Origin: JBFMAI01 sp040755725
GTDB taxonomy: Bacteria; Planctomycetota; Phycisphaerae; UBA1845; Fen-1342
Length of the DNA stretch: 64,000 bases
NCBI GenBank assembly: GCA_040755725.1
Contig: JBFMAI010000001.1
Span: 1 to 64,000, forward strand
Direction of reading: 5' to 3'
Shown here: positions 17,109-27,018 of the stretch, piece after piece
How the letters are laid out: every line of letters starts with the position of its first letter
Position numbering within the stretch: position 1 is the stretch's first letter
Program-made: the position numbers and the translations under genes
Notes under the pieces: generated by a model
What the model saw: the letters and a program-made list of their open reading frames with translations, nothing else
Database searches by the model: none
What the model was told of the DNA's origin: nothing

Positions 17109-17636
17109 TCACGGGTCCGCCGGCGGGGAGTCCGCAGACGGGCGGCGCGCGTCGAGAAACGACTGAAGCAAGACCTGAGCGGCCAGGGCGTCGCGGAGCT
17201 GCCGGCGGCGAGCGGGGCGGAGTCCGGCCTCCTGAAGGGTCTGGTCAGCCTGGAATGTGGTCAGACGCTCGTCCCACAGCTCGACGGGCAATGCAGATTG
17301 ACGGCGAAGTTCGTTCGCCAGCGCGCGGGCGAGACGGGTCTGGGCGCTGTCGGAGCCATCCATGTTGAGTGGTAGACCGACCACGAGGCCGCCGGCTTCG
17401 TTCTGGGCGCACCAGTCGAGGATGCGGCGGGCGTCCTGGGCGAGGTGTCCGGTGGTGGGCAGGAGGCCGGCGGGGGAGGCCAAGCGGCCGCCGGCGTCGG
17501 CCAAGGCCAGGCCGGTCCGACGGGTTCCGTAGTCGATGCCGATCCATCGTCCGATAATGATGACTCTCCAGGCGGCGTCTGACAGTGTAAAGCCGATGGC
17601 AAGCAGCGCGCCGCGCGGTGCCGAAAAATAATGCAT
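17109..17636 (-). CDS. ruvX: Holliday junction resolvase-like nuclease RuvX (YqgF)
   Basis: The RNase H-like fold of the family is clear: IGIDYGTRRTGLALAD with the first catalytic Asp, then LVVGLPLNMDGSDS, then ELWDERLTT and LRDALAAQVLLQSFLD with the later acidic residues. The family acts in 16S rRNA 5'-end maturation and possibly DNA recombination. Family members are normally about 140-150 residues and begin right before GIDYG. Here the ATG at 17636 gives 175 residues and a GTG lies at 17654. No ATG, GTG or TTG lies near the expected position, although GGAGAG precedes ATCATT there, so a rare start codon is possible. Confidence 0.82.
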   Translation of the reverse strand: MHYFSAPRGALLAIGFTLSDAAWRVIIIGRWIGIDYGTRRTGLALADAGGRLASPAGLLPTTGHLAQDARRILDWCAQNEAGGLVVGLPLNMDGSDSAQTRLARALANELRRQSALPVELWDERLTTFQADQTLQEAGLRPARRRQLRDALAAQVLLQSFLDARRPSADSPPADP

Positions 17637-17878
17637 TTCGCTATTGCAATCCACCGGTCGCGCGGTAAGAATGTGGGGCTTGCGAGTTTACGCATGGTAG
17701 ACGGTAAGGCGCGACGGACCGGCACACTTTGCTGATCGCTGGCAACGTTCGCAGTGGGGGAGTTTGTCGCGGGCGACGGTCGCCCGCGCAGCCGGGGTAC
17801 ATTGCGTTCCAACGGCGTTCGGTCGTGGGGGCCCAGGTCCGTCCCTGACGGATCGTCGAACCGGAGAGGGTGTCCCGA

Positions 17879-20800
17879 ATGCAGCTCGAAGCCATTCGTG
17901 ATTTCAGTCGGTACGGAGACGCGATCGACGTTCCCGACCTGATCGAGATTCAGACGCGCTCGTATGCCCGCTTCCTGCAAGCCGACGTGCCGCCTGACAA
18001 GCGGGAGCCGATTGGCCTGGAGGCCCTGCTGCGCGAGGTGTTCCCGATCGAGAGCTACGACGGGAACATGCGGCTGGAATATGTCGACTACACGCTGGAC
18101 CCCCCGCGCTACACGCCGGACGAGTGCCGCGAGCTGGGCCTCTCCTACGGCCTCCCCTTCCGCGTCCGCGTGCGTCTGCGTCGCAAGGACGTGGAGGAGG
18201 TTCAGGAAGAGGGCATTTACCTGGGCGAAATTCCGATCATGATCGGGGGCGGCGAGTTCATTGTGAACGGGTCGGAGCGGGTGATCGTATCGCAGCTGCA
18301 CCGCAGCCCGGGCGTGGACTTCGTCAAGGAGTCCAGCGAGGGCGACCGCGCCCTGCACGCCTGCCGGATCATCCCGGAGCGGGGCTCGTGGATCGAGATC
18401 AACGTCACGCGGAAGGACATCCTGGCGGTCCGCATCGACCAGAGCAGCAAGATCCCGGCGACGACGTTCCTGCGGGCGATGGACGAGAAGTACGGTTCTA
18501 CCGAGGTGATCGTCCGCGAGTTCTACCCGGTCAAGACGCTGCGGACGGCGGCGCTCAAGCCGGAGATGTGGACGGCGGCGGCCGTGGTGGATCCGGACAC
18601 GGGCGAGGAACTGGTCGGGGCCGGGCGGCAGATCGGCGAGGCGCTCCACAAGCTCCGCGAGTCCGCGGTCAAGCAGGTGGACGTGCTCGCCAAGATGACC
18701 GACCCGATCATCCTGAACACGCTGGCCGAGGACGCCGCCCTCAACCACGAGGAAGCGTTGCAGCGCATTTACGCCCGGCTGCGGCCCGGCAACCCGGTGC
18801 AGCTCGACAAGGCCCGCAAGCTTTTCCAGGAGAAGTTCTACGACGAGAACCGCTACCGCCTGGGCAAGGTCGGCCGTTTTCGTCTGAACCGCAAGTTCGA
18901 GAAGGGCATCCCCGAGACCGAGATGGTCCTGCGGCCCGAGGACTTCGTCGAGTCGTTGCGGTACATCTTGAAGCTGCGCTCCGGCGAGGGCCAGGTGGAC
19001 GACATCGACCACCTGGGCAACCGTCGGCTGCGGACCATCGACGAGCTGGCCACGGACGAGCTGCGCAAGGGCTTCCTGAAGCTGCGGCGGACCGTGCAGG
19101 AGCGGATGAGCCTGAAAGACCCGGAGTCGATCGGCAAGGTGGCCGAGCTGGTGAACACCAAGAGCATCTCCAGCAGCATCGACTTCTTCTTCGGCCGCAG
19201 CGAACTGTCGCAGGTGGTGGACCAGACCAACCCGCTGTCGCAGCTCACGCACGAGCGGCGGCTGTCGGCGCTGGGTCCGGGCGGCCTGAACCGTAAGCGA
19301 GCCGGGTTCGAGGTGCGCGACGTGCACATCAGCCACTACGGCCGCATCTGTCCGATCGAGACGCCCGAAGGCGTGAACATCGGGCTGATCGCGTCGCTGA
19401 GCATCTACAGTTCGGTGGACGAATACGGTTTCCTGACCACGCCGTACCGCAAGGTGCAGCGCGGCAAGGTGAACGGGGAGGTGGTGTACCTGCGGGCCGA
19501 CGAGGAGATGCGCGTCACCCTGGCGCCGCCCGACGTCGTTGTTCCCGAATCGGACGGCCAGCGTTTGCCGCCGATCGAACCGCGGGCGGACTACCTGGCG
19601 CGGCGGACGGGCGGCCGCGGCCGGCGTCCGACCGCGGCGCTGAAGGACGGCACGCTGCTGGGGCGGGTGCAGGGCGACTTGCAGCAGGTGCCGGCGGAGG
19701 GCATTCACTACGTGGACATCTCGCCCAAGCAGACGGTGGGCGTGTCGGCGGCGTTGATCCCGTTTTTGGAGCACGACGACGCGAACCGGGCGTTGATGGG
19801 CTCGAACATGCAGCGGCAGGCGGTGCCGCTGATCCGCACCGAGCCGCCGATCATCGCGACCGGCATGGAGCGCCCGGTGGCCGAGAACAGCGGCATGGTG
19901 GTCCGGGCCCGCCGGAGCGGCAAGGTCACGTACGTGGACGCCCGGCGGATCGTGCTCGACGACACCGACGAGTACGAGCTGCGGAAGTTCGTGGGGCTGA
20001 ACGAGCGGACGTGTCAGAACCAGAAACCGGTGGTGCGTCCGGGCCAGAAGGTGAAGGCCGGACAGGTGATCGCCGACGGGGCGGCCACGCACGAGGGGGA
20101 GTTGGCGCTGGGCCGGAACGTCTTGGTGGCGTTCATGACCTTCGACGGGTTCAACTTCGAGGACGCGATCCTGATCTCGGAGCGGCTGGTGAAGACCGAC
20201 GCGTTCACCAGTATCCACATCGAGTCGCACGACATCGAGATCCGCGAGACGAAGCTGGGACGCGAGGAGTTCACGCGGGACATTCCGAACGTGTCGGAGC
20301 GGGCGCTACGGAACCTGGACGAGCGTGGCATCGTGCGGCTGGGGACGCGGGTGGGTCCGGGCGACATTTTGGTGGGCAAGGTGTCGCCGAAGAGCAAGAC
20401 GGAGCTGTCGCCGGAGGAGAAGCTGCTGCACGCGATCTTCGGGCGGGCGGGGGAGGACGTGAAGAACGACTCGCTGGAACTGCCGGCGGGTCAGGAGGGG
20501 ATCGTTATCGGGGCGAAGCATTTCAGCCGCCGGACGCACCTGGGCGACGAGCAGAAGAAGGACGTGGAGCGGCAGATGCAGGCGCTCCAGGCGGAGTCGG
20601 ACGAACGCCGCATCCGGTTGTTCCGGCAGATGGCGGAAGCGATCAACGCGGTGACGGAGCAGGAGCTGGTGGACCCGAACACGCGGCAGAAGGTGGGCCG
20701 CAGCGAGAACCCGGAGGTCATTCTGGAACAGATTCAGACCTTCTCGCTGAAGTGGGTGAAGCCGGCGGCCAAGCGGGAGGAGGCGGAGAAGATCTACGAC

Positions 20801-21703
20801 CGGTATTGGCCGCGGATCGAGGAGATCGCCAAGGAGTGCAAGCGGCGGCTGGACCACCTGAAGCGGGGCGATGAGTTGCCGTCGGGCGTGCTCGAGATGG
20901 TGAAGGTGTACGTGGCGACGAAGCGGACGTTGAGCGTGGGGGACAAGATGGCGGGTCGGCACGGCAACAAGGGGGTGATCGCGAAGATCATGCCGGAGGA
21001 GGACATGCCGTTTTTGGAGGACGGCACGCCGGTGGACCTGGTGCTGAACCCGCTGGGCGTCCCCAGCCGGATGAATGTCGGACAGATTCTGGAGACGCAC
21101 CTGGGATGGGCCGCGGCCGTCCTCGGCTTCCAGGTCATCTCCCCCGTGTTCGACGGGGCGACCGAGGCCCAGATTCGCGCCTGCGTCGCCGAGGCCAACG
21201 AGCGGGTGCGTCAGCGGCGGGAAGACCCGGACGTTGTCCGGCAGGCCGGCCGCGCGCGCGAGCTCCTGACCGAGATGCCGCTCACGGGCAAGGTGCGCCT
21301 GTACGACGGGCGAACCGGCGATCCCTTCGATCAGCCGGTGACCGTGGGCTACATCTACATGCTCAAACTGCACCACCTGGTGGATGACAAGATCCACGCC
21401 CGGTCGACCGGCCCGTACAGCCTGATCACCCAGCAGCCGCTGGGTGGCAAGGCCCGCACCGGCGGGCAGCGGTTCGGCGAGATGGAGGTGTGGGGGCTGG
21501 AGGCCTACGGCGCCGCCTACGTGCTCCAGGAGTTGCTCACGGTCAAGAGCGACGACGTGGAGGGCCGTACCAAGATTTACGAGAGCATGGTCAAAGGCAC
21601 GCATACGCTCGACGCGGGGACCCCGGTGTCGTTCGACGTGCTGTGCAACGAGATTCGCGGGCTGGGTCTGAACATTCAACTGGAGAAACGTCGTCCGTTG
21701 TAG
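17879..21703 (+). CDS. rpoB: RNA polymerase beta subunit RpoB
   Basis: A 1274-residue core subunit of RNA polymerase. All landmarks are present: the rifampicin pocket (436-463, FFGRSELSQVVDQ then THERRLSALGPGGL), RDVHISHYGRICPIETPEG, the catalytic-core NVLVAFMTFDGFNFEDA, GDKMAGRHGNKGV and the C-terminal TGGQRFGEMEVWGLEAYGA. The classic resistance positions equivalent to E. coli D516, H526 and S531 are wild type, while N518 is Thr. The ATG at 17879 is preferred over a GTG at 17870 because GGAGAGG at 17863-17869 sits nine bases before the ATG and abuts the GTG. No ribosomal protein gene lies upstream; the neighbour is divergent ruvX. Confidence 0.98.
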   Translation: MQLEAIRDFSRYGDAIDVPDLIEIQTRSYARFLQADVPPDKREPIGLEALLREVFPIESYDGNMRLEYVDYTLDPPRYTPDECRELGLSYGLPFRVRVRLRRKDVEEVQEEGIYLGEIPIMIGGGEFIVNGSERVIVSQLHRSPGVDFVKESSEGDRALHACRIIPERGSWIEINVTRKDILAVRIDQSSKIPATTFLRAMDEKYGSTEVIVREFYPVKTLRTAALKPEMWTAAAVVDPDTGEELVGAGRQIGEALHKLRESAVKQVDVLAKMTDPIILNTLAEDAALNHEEALQRIYARLRPGNPVQLDKARKLFQEKFYDENRYRLGKVGRFRLNRKFEKGIPETEMVLRPEDFVESLRYILKLRSGEGQVDDIDHLGNRRLRTIDELATDELRKGFLKLRRTVQERMSLKDPESIGKVAELVNTKSISSSIDFFFGRSELSQVVDQTNPLSQLTHERRLSALGPGGLNRKRAGFEVRDVHISHYGRICPIETPEGVNIGLIASLSIYSSVDEYGFLTTPYRKVQRGKVNGEVVYLRADEEMRVTLAPPDVVVPESDGQRLPPIEPRADYLARRTGGRGRRPTAALKDGTLLGRVQGDLQQVPAEGIHYVDISPKQTVGVSAALIPFLEHDDANRALMGSNMQRQAVPLIRTEPPIIATGMERPVAENSGMVVRARRSGKVTYVDARRIVLDDTDEYELRKFVGLNERTCQNQKPVVRPGQKVKAGQVIADGAATHEGELALGRNVLVAFMTFDGFNFEDAILISERLVKTDAFTSIHIESHDIEIRETKLGREEFTRDIPNVSERALRNLDERGIVRLGTRVGPGDILVGKVSPKSKTELSPEEKLLHAIFGRAGEDVKNDSLELPAGQEGIVIGAKHFSRRTHLGDEQKKDVERQMQALQAESDERRIRLFRQMAEAINAVTEQELVDPNTRQKVGRSENPEVILEQIQTFSLKWVKPAAKREEAEKIYDRYWPRIEEIAKECKRRLDHLKRGDELPSGVLEMVKVYVATKRTLSVGDKMAGRHGNKGVIAKIMPEEDMPFLEDGTPVDLVLNPLGVPSRMNVGQILETHLGWAAAVLGFQVISPVFDGATEAQIRACVAEANERVRQRREDPDVVRQAGRARELLTEMPLTGKVRLYDGRTGDPFDQPVTVGYIYMLKLHHLVDDKIHARSTGPYSLITQQPLGGKARTGGQRFGEMEVWGLEAYGAAYVLQELLTVKSDDVEGRTKIYESMVKGTHTLDAGTPVSFDVLCNEIRGLGLNIQLEKRRPL

Positions 21704-21743
21704 GGCCCGCGGTGAAGCGCGGCGACGAGTCAGGAGCGCGGTC

Positions 21744-22256
21744 ATGCTGGCAGTGACATACGGCCACGGGCAGGACCTGTCCCCCGAGGAGCTGACGGAG
21801 TTTTACCGCCGGCTCAACCACGACATCGCCGCCCAGCCGGAGCAGATTCGCAAGATGACCGTGCAAAGTGCGGCGTTCGTGACGGCCCACGTGGACGGGC
21901 GGCTCATCGGCATCGCCCGCGGGGTGTGCGACGGGCTCCGCGGCTACCTGACGGAGTGCAAGCTCGATCCGGCCTTCCAGGGCCCGGCCGCCGTCACGCG
22001 GACGGACGGACGGATCGAGCACGACACACATGGGATCGCCACCGAGATGGCCCGCCGGGTGCTGGACGCCATGTACGCGGCCGGCGTGCAGCGGGTCGAT
22101 TTGGTGGCGTACGGGACGGAAGTGGACTTCTGTGAGGAGTTGGGGTTTCGGCGGGCGCCGGGACTGGTCGGGATGACCATGCGGTCCGAGGATTGGGTGA
22201 CCGCGGCGGCCGGCGCTCGCACGGCAACACCCGCATCGGCGGCGCGGCCGAACTAG
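21744..22256 (+). CDS. GNAT-like acetyltransferase between rpoB and rpoC
   Basis: A 170-residue protein. AAFVTAHVDGRLIGIARGVCDG (43-64) and ECKLDPAFQG (71-80) match the beta2-beta4 region of GNAT N-acetyltransferases, and VDLVAYGTEVDFCEELGFRRAPG (118-140) matches the C-terminal half with its F/Y-x-x-LGF signature. The acetyl-CoA pyrophosphate loop, normally Q/RxxGxG/A, is split by about 15 residues and reads THGIATEM, so catalytic competence is doubtful. AGGAG lies eight bases before the ATG. The gaps to rpoB and rpoC are both 40 bases, so it should be cotranscribed with RNA polymerase subunits. Substrate unknown; acetylation of a transcription or translation component is only a guess. Confidence 0.75.
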   Translation: MLAVTYGHGQDLSPEELTEFYRRLNHDIAAQPEQIRKMTVQSAAFVTAHVDGRLIGIARGVCDGLRGYLTECKLDPAFQGPAAVTRTDGRIEHDTHGIATEMARRVLDAMYAAGVQRVDLVAYGTEVDFCEELGFRRAPGLVGMTMRSEDWVTAAAGARTATPASAARPN

Positions 22257-22296
22257 GCCGCCGACGTGGTGTACCAGGCAACAGGGATACCAGGCT

Positions 22297-25200
22297 ATGG
22301 CCGAGACGGTTTACGATCGGATCAACGACTTCACCGCGGTTCGCATCTCGCTCGCTTCGCCCAACGACATCCGCGCGTGGTCGTTCGGCGAGGTCAAGAA
22401 GCCGGAAACGATCAACTACCGGACTTACCGGGCCGAGAAGGACGGTTTGTTCTGTGAGCGGATCTTCGGGCCCGAGCGGGACTGGGAGTGCTTCTGCGGC
22501 AAGTACAAAGGCACGAAGCACAAGGGGATGATCTGCGACCGCTGCGGCGTGAAGGTCACGCACAGCCGCGTCCGCCGCAAGCGCATGGGCCACATTAACC
22601 TCGCCGCGCCGGTCGTCCACATCTGGTTCTTCAAGGCCATGCCGAGCCGGCTCGGCACGCTGTTGGACATGAAGACCAGCGACCTCGAGAAGATCATCTA
22701 CTTCCAGGACTACGTGGTCGTCGAACCCGGGGCTTCCAAGCTGGAGCGCAAGCAGCTCCTGACCGAGGAGGAGTATCGCCGGGCGATCGAGGAATACGGC
22801 GACAGCGGATTCCGCGCCCTGATGGGAGCGGAGGCGGTGCGCGAGCTGTTGATGCAGATCAACCTGCCGCAGCTTTCGGCGGACCTGCTGGACGGCCTGC
22901 GGAAGACCAACAGCAAGCAGAAGATCAAGGAACTGAGCCAGCGGCTGAAGCTGGTGGAGGCGATCCGCAAGAGCAACAACGAGCCGCAGTGGATGGTACT
23001 GGAAGTCATCCCGGTGATTCCGCCCGACCTGCGGCCGCTGGTGTTGTTGGACAGCGGCAACTTCGCCTCCAGCGACCTCAACGACCTCTATCGCCGCATC
23101 ATCAACCGCAACAACCGGCTCAAGAAGCTGATCGATCTGAACGCCCCCGAGGTCATCATTCGCAACGAGAAGCGGATGCTGCAGCAGGCGGTGGACGCCC
23201 TGTTCGACAACGGGCGTTGCCGGCGACCGGTGCTGGGCAGCAGCAATCGGCCGCTGAAGAGCCTCACGGACATGATCAAGGGCAAGCAGGGGCGTTTCCG
23301 CGAGAACCTGCTGGGCAAGCGGGTGGATTACTCGGCCCGCAGCGTCGTCGTTGTCGGCCCCGAGCTCAACCTGCACCAGTGCGGCCTGCCGAAGAAGATC
23401 GCCCTGGAGCTCTACCAGCCCTTTATCATCCGCAAGCTGCGCGAGCGCGGTTTGGCCGACACGATCAAGAGCGCCAAGAAGATGCTCGAGCGGCGGGAGC
23501 AGCCGATCTGGGACATCCTGGAAGAGGTGATCTACCAGCACCCGGTGCTGCTGAACCGGGCGCCGACGCTGCACCGCATGGGCATTCAGGCGTTCGAGCC
23601 CGTCCTGGTCGAAGGCAACGCCATCAAGATTCACCCCCTGGTCTGCAAGGGCTTCAACGCGGACTTCGACGGGGACCAGATGGCCGTCCACCTGCCGCTG
23701 TCGATTGAGGCCCAGGCCGAGGCCCACGTGCTGATGATGAGCACGAACAACATCTTCAGCCCCGCCAACGGCTCACCGATCATGTCCGCCTCGCAGGATA
23801 TGGTCATGGGCATCTACTACCTGACCTGCGATCACGCCGGCGAGGTCGGCGAGAAACCGGAGGGCCGGGAGCGGGCGTTCGCCAGCCCGGAAGAGGCCAT
23901 GCTGGCGCACAGCCTGGGCCAGATCGGGATGCACACGCCGATCCGCGTCCGCATCCGCCGACAGACCGTGGTCACGGGGCGGGACACGCTGCCCGAGCCG
24001 TGGCCGGCGAAGAAGTTGCTGCGGACGACGGTGGGGCGGTGCTACTTCAACGACGTGCTCGAACCGTCGATGCCCTTCTACAACTATCCGTTGGGTAAGG
24101 GCATCTCGCGGGTCATCGCCGACTGCCACACGTTGCTGGGACGGGCGGCGACGATCGCCCTGCTCGACCGCATCAAAGCCACCGGGTTCCGCACGAGCAC
24201 GTTGGCGGGGCTGTCCTTCGCCCTCACCGACCTGCGCATCCCCGAGAAGAAGCAGCGCATACTCGACGCCGCCCAGAAGGTCGTCGACCGCGTCGAGCGC
24301 AACCACGCCAACGGCGTGATCACGCCGATGGAGCGCCACAATCAGCTCATCGACATCTGGGTCCACGCCCGCGAGCAGATCACCCAGGAGATGATGAACA
24401 CGCTGAAGAACGACTGGCGCGATGCCGAGGGCCACGAGGTCAAGCCCGGCGACCCCAAAGGCAAGCCGTACCTCAACCCGATTTACCTGATGACCGATTC
24501 GGGCGCCCGGGGCAGCGTCGACCAGATTCGCCAGCTCGCCGGCATGCGGGCCCTGATGGCCAAGCCCTCCGGGGAGATCATCGAGGCCCCGATCAAGGCC
24601 AATTTCCGCGAGGGGCTGTCGGTGCTGGAGTACTTCAGCTCCACGCACGGCGCCCGCAAGGGCCTGGCCGATACGGCTCTGAAAACGGCCGACTCGGGCT
24701 ACCTGACCCGCAAGCTGGCCGACGTGGCCCAGAACGTGATCGTCAACGAGCGCGACTGCGGCACGATCGAAGGCATCACCAAGAGCACGATCTACCGCGG
24801 CGAGGAAGTCGATGTGAAGCTCTCCGAGCTGATCCTCGGCCGCGTCGCCCGCGACACCATCCGCGACCCGCGCACCGACGAGATCATCGTCCGCGAAAAC
24901 GAGTTGATTACCGGCGACATCGCCCGACGACTCGAAGCCAAACCCGAACACGGCGGCCTCGGGCTGGACAGCATCCGCGTGCGCAGCCCGCTGACGTGCG
25001 AGAGCCGCCTGGGCGTCTGCGCCCGCTGCTACGGCGCCGACCTGTCCACCGGGCACCTGGTCGAAGAGGGCATGGCGGTTGGCATCCTCGCCGCCCAATC
25101 CATCGGCGAGCCCGGCACGCAGCTCACGATGCGGACGTTCCACACCGGCGGCGTCGCCAGCCGCGCCGTCGTCGAGAGCGAGATCGCGGTGCACCAGGGC

Positions 25201-26706
25201 GGCACGGTCGTCTTCCTCGGCCTCAACGCCATCGAGACCCGCGAGGAGGAGTCCGGCCGTACGATCTACCGCGTGCTGAAGCGCAACGGCGAAATCGCCA
25301 TCCAGGACGAGAAGGGCCGCGAGCTTGAGCGTTACAAGATCCCCTACGGGGCGGCCGTCCTCTTCGCCGACGGCAGCACGATCCCCCCGCGCGGGGTGCT
25401 GGCCCAGTGGGACCCGCACTTCACCCCCATGCTGGCCGAGAAGGCCGGTTTCGTCCGCTTCCAAGACATCGTGGACGGCGAAACCGTGCGGCAGGAGAAG
25501 GAAGGCCGCGAGGGCAGCAAGTGGATCGTCATGGAGCACAAAGGCGACAAGCACCCGCGCGTCCTCATCGAGGACCGCGAGGGCATGATCCTCGACTTCC
25601 ACCACCTCCCGGCCAAGGCCCGCGTCGAGGTCAGGGAGGGCGACCCCGTCCAGCCCGGCACGCTGCTGGCGCGCCAGCCCCGCGAAATCGCGGGCACGCA
25701 GGACATCACCGGCGGCCTGCCCCGCGTGACCGAGATCTTCGAGGCCCGCAAGCCCAAGGAGCCCGCGGTGCTGTCGGAGATTTCCGGCGAAGTGACCCTC
25801 CAGGCCGACCGCCGTCGCGGCAAGATGACGATCATCGTCCGCTCCGAAGGCGGCATGGAGCGGGAACACCACGTGCCGCAGGACAAGCAGCTCCTGGTCC
25901 ACGCCGGCGACAAGGTCGAGGCCGGCACGCCGCTGATCGACGGTCCCCTCATTCCGCACGACATCCTGCGGATCAACGGCGAGGAGGACCTCCAGCGCTA
26001 CCTGCTGAAAGAGGTGCAGTCGGTCTATCGTCAGCAGAACGTGACGATCAACGACAAGCACATCGAGATCATCCTCGGTCAGATGTTGCGGAAGGTGAAG
26101 ATCGACAACGAGGGCGATTCGGAGTTCCTGCCCAACGAGGTCATCGACCGCTTCCGCTTCCGCGACGAGAACCTGCGCCTGGCCAAGAGCGTCAAGATCG
26201 TCGAACCGGGCGACACCGACTTCCAAGTCAACCAGGTCGTCACCAAAGAGGAGTTCACCGCCAAGAACGAGGCAGTCGAGGCCGACGGCGGCAATCCGGC
26301 CAAGGGCCGCAAGCCCAAGCCCGCCACCGCCAAGACGCTCCTGCTGGGCATCACCAAAGCCAGCCTCCAGAGCGAGTCCTTCATTTCCGCCGCCTCCTTC
26401 CAGGAAACCACGAAGGTCCTGACTCAGGCGGCCCTGGCCTCGGCGGAAGACAAGCTCATCGGCCTGAAGGAGAATGTCATCCTGGGTCGCCTGATCCCGG
26501 CCGGGACCGGGTTCAAGGGCTACCAGGACCTCCAGATTCGCTACGCCGAGCCGCCCACGCGCGAACCCGCGCCGCGGACGTTCGTGGAAGCCCCGGCGGA
26601 GGTGTCCCGGGCGGCGACCAGTCCGCTGGATAGCCTGCTCCCGGGTGTCGAAGCGGCCCGCCCGACGCCGGCGGACGCCCCGGCCGGCGCGGCCGGACTG
26701 GGCTAG
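22297..26706 (+). CDS. rpoC: RNA polymerase beta' subunit RpoC
   Basis: A 1469-residue catalytic subunit of RNA polymerase. The N-terminal zinc site (CFCGKYKG...CDRCGVKV), the active-site NADFDGD at 454-460 with Mg-binding D456, D458 and D460, the bridge and trigger helix region (PLTCESRLGVCARCYG with the second zinc site, then AAQSIGEPGTQLTMRTFHTGG) and the C-terminal LLGITKASLQSESFISAASFQETT are all present. A Pro/Ala-rich tail of about 45 residues follows the conserved end. Third gene of the rpoB-GNAT-rpoC unit; no rpsL or rpsG follows. Confidence 0.98.
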   Translation: MAETVYDRINDFTAVRISLASPNDIRAWSFGEVKKPETINYRTYRAEKDGLFCERIFGPERDWECFCGKYKGTKHKGMICDRCGVKVTHSRVRRKRMGHINLAAPVVHIWFFKAMPSRLGTLLDMKTSDLEKIIYFQDYVVVEPGASKLERKQLLTEEEYRRAIEEYGDSGFRALMGAEAVRELLMQINLPQLSADLLDGLRKTNSKQKIKELSQRLKLVEAIRKSNNEPQWMVLEVIPVIPPDLRPLVLLDSGNFASSDLNDLYRRIINRNNRLKKLIDLNAPEVIIRNEKRMLQQAVDALFDNGRCRRPVLGSSNRPLKSLTDMIKGKQGRFRENLLGKRVDYSARSVVVVGPELNLHQCGLPKKIALELYQPFIIRKLRERGLADTIKSAKKMLERREQPIWDILEEVIYQHPVLLNRAPTLHRMGIQAFEPVLVEGNAIKIHPLVCKGFNADFDGDQMAVHLPLSIEAQAEAHVLMMSTNNIFSPANGSPIMSASQDMVMGIYYLTCDHAGEVGEKPEGRERAFASPEEAMLAHSLGQIGMHTPIRVRIRRQTVVTGRDTLPEPWPAKKLLRTTVGRCYFNDVLEPSMPFYNYPLGKGISRVIADCHTLLGRAATIALLDRIKATGFRTSTLAGLSFALTDLRIPEKKQRILDAAQKVVDRVERNHANGVITPMERHNQLIDIWVHAREQITQEMMNTLKNDWRDAEGHEVKPGDPKGKPYLNPIYLMTDSGARGSVDQIRQLAGMRALMAKPSGEIIEAPIKANFREGLSVLEYFSSTHGARKGLADTALKTADSGYLTRKLADVAQNVIVNERDCGTIEGITKSTIYRGEEVDVKLSELILGRVARDTIRDPRTDEIIVRENELITGDIARRLEAKPEHGGLGLDSIRVRSPLTCESRLGVCARCYGADLSTGHLVEEGMAVGILAAQSIGEPGTQLTMRTFHTGGVASRAVVESEIAVHQGGTVVFLGLNAIETREEESGRTIYRVLKRNGEIAIQDEKGRELERYKIPYGAAVLFADGSTIPPRGVLAQWDPHFTPMLAEKAGFVRFQDIVDGETVRQEKEGREGSKWIVMEHKGDKHPRVLIEDREGMILDFHHLPAKARVEVREGDPVQPGTLLARQPREIAGTQDITGGLPRVTEIFEARKPKEPAVLSEISGEVTLQADRRRGKMTIIVRSEGGMEREHHVPQDKQLLVHAGDKVEAGTPLIDGPLIPHDILRINGEEDLQRYLLKEVQSVYRQQNVTINDKHIEIILGQMLRKVKIDNEGDSEFLPNEVIDRFRFRDENLRLAKSVKIVEPGDTDFQVNQVVTKEEFTAKNEAVEADGGNPAKGRKPKPATAKTLLLGITKASLQSESFISAASFQETTKVLTQAALASAEDKLIGLKENVILGRLIPAGTGFKGYQDLQIRYAEPPTREPAPRTFVEAPAEVSRAATSPLDSLLPGVEAARPTPADAPAGAAGLG

Positions 26707-26769
26707 CCCCCCGTCAGTCAGCGGAGTAACCGCGGAGACTCAGCGCAACCTGTGGCCGCGACCAAGCGT

Positions 26770-26802
26770 GGCGGCTCGCCACAGCGAGTCGCCGTTGGCG
26801 AC
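26770..26802 (+). repeat. dispersed palindromic repeat, copy D1
   Basis: CTCGCCACAGCGAGT at 26775-26789 is a 5-bp hairpin (CTCGC/GCGAG) followed by a second one (GTCGCC..GGCGAC). The same 15 bases occur reversed at 29447-29461. It lies in the 312-base gap 26707-27018 downstream of rpoC, which otherwise shows no gene. Confidence 0.55.
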
Positions 26803-27018
26803 CGGGCTCCGTACCGGCCGTGGGCCGCCGGGGAGCCTCGTCGCGCCGCGAAGAGCTCGATCGTTTGTAGTACGGAGGGCACCGCGAGCGCGGCGAAGAT
26901 CAAGGAACAGCGACGACAGCGCGCTCGCGTTGTGCCGCGAGCGTCGCGCTGTTCTCCGCGATCTCGGCGCTTCGCTGCGCTTCAGCAGTTCACCACGGCG
27001 GGGGAAGGTCCGGCGCGG

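Noticed and set aside
17261..20230. Nearly 1000-codon open frame antisense to rpoB and across ruvX
   Set aside because: It is a codon-bias shadow. rpoB is conserved end to end on the plus strand and the antisense product is His/Arg/Gln-rich with no domain.
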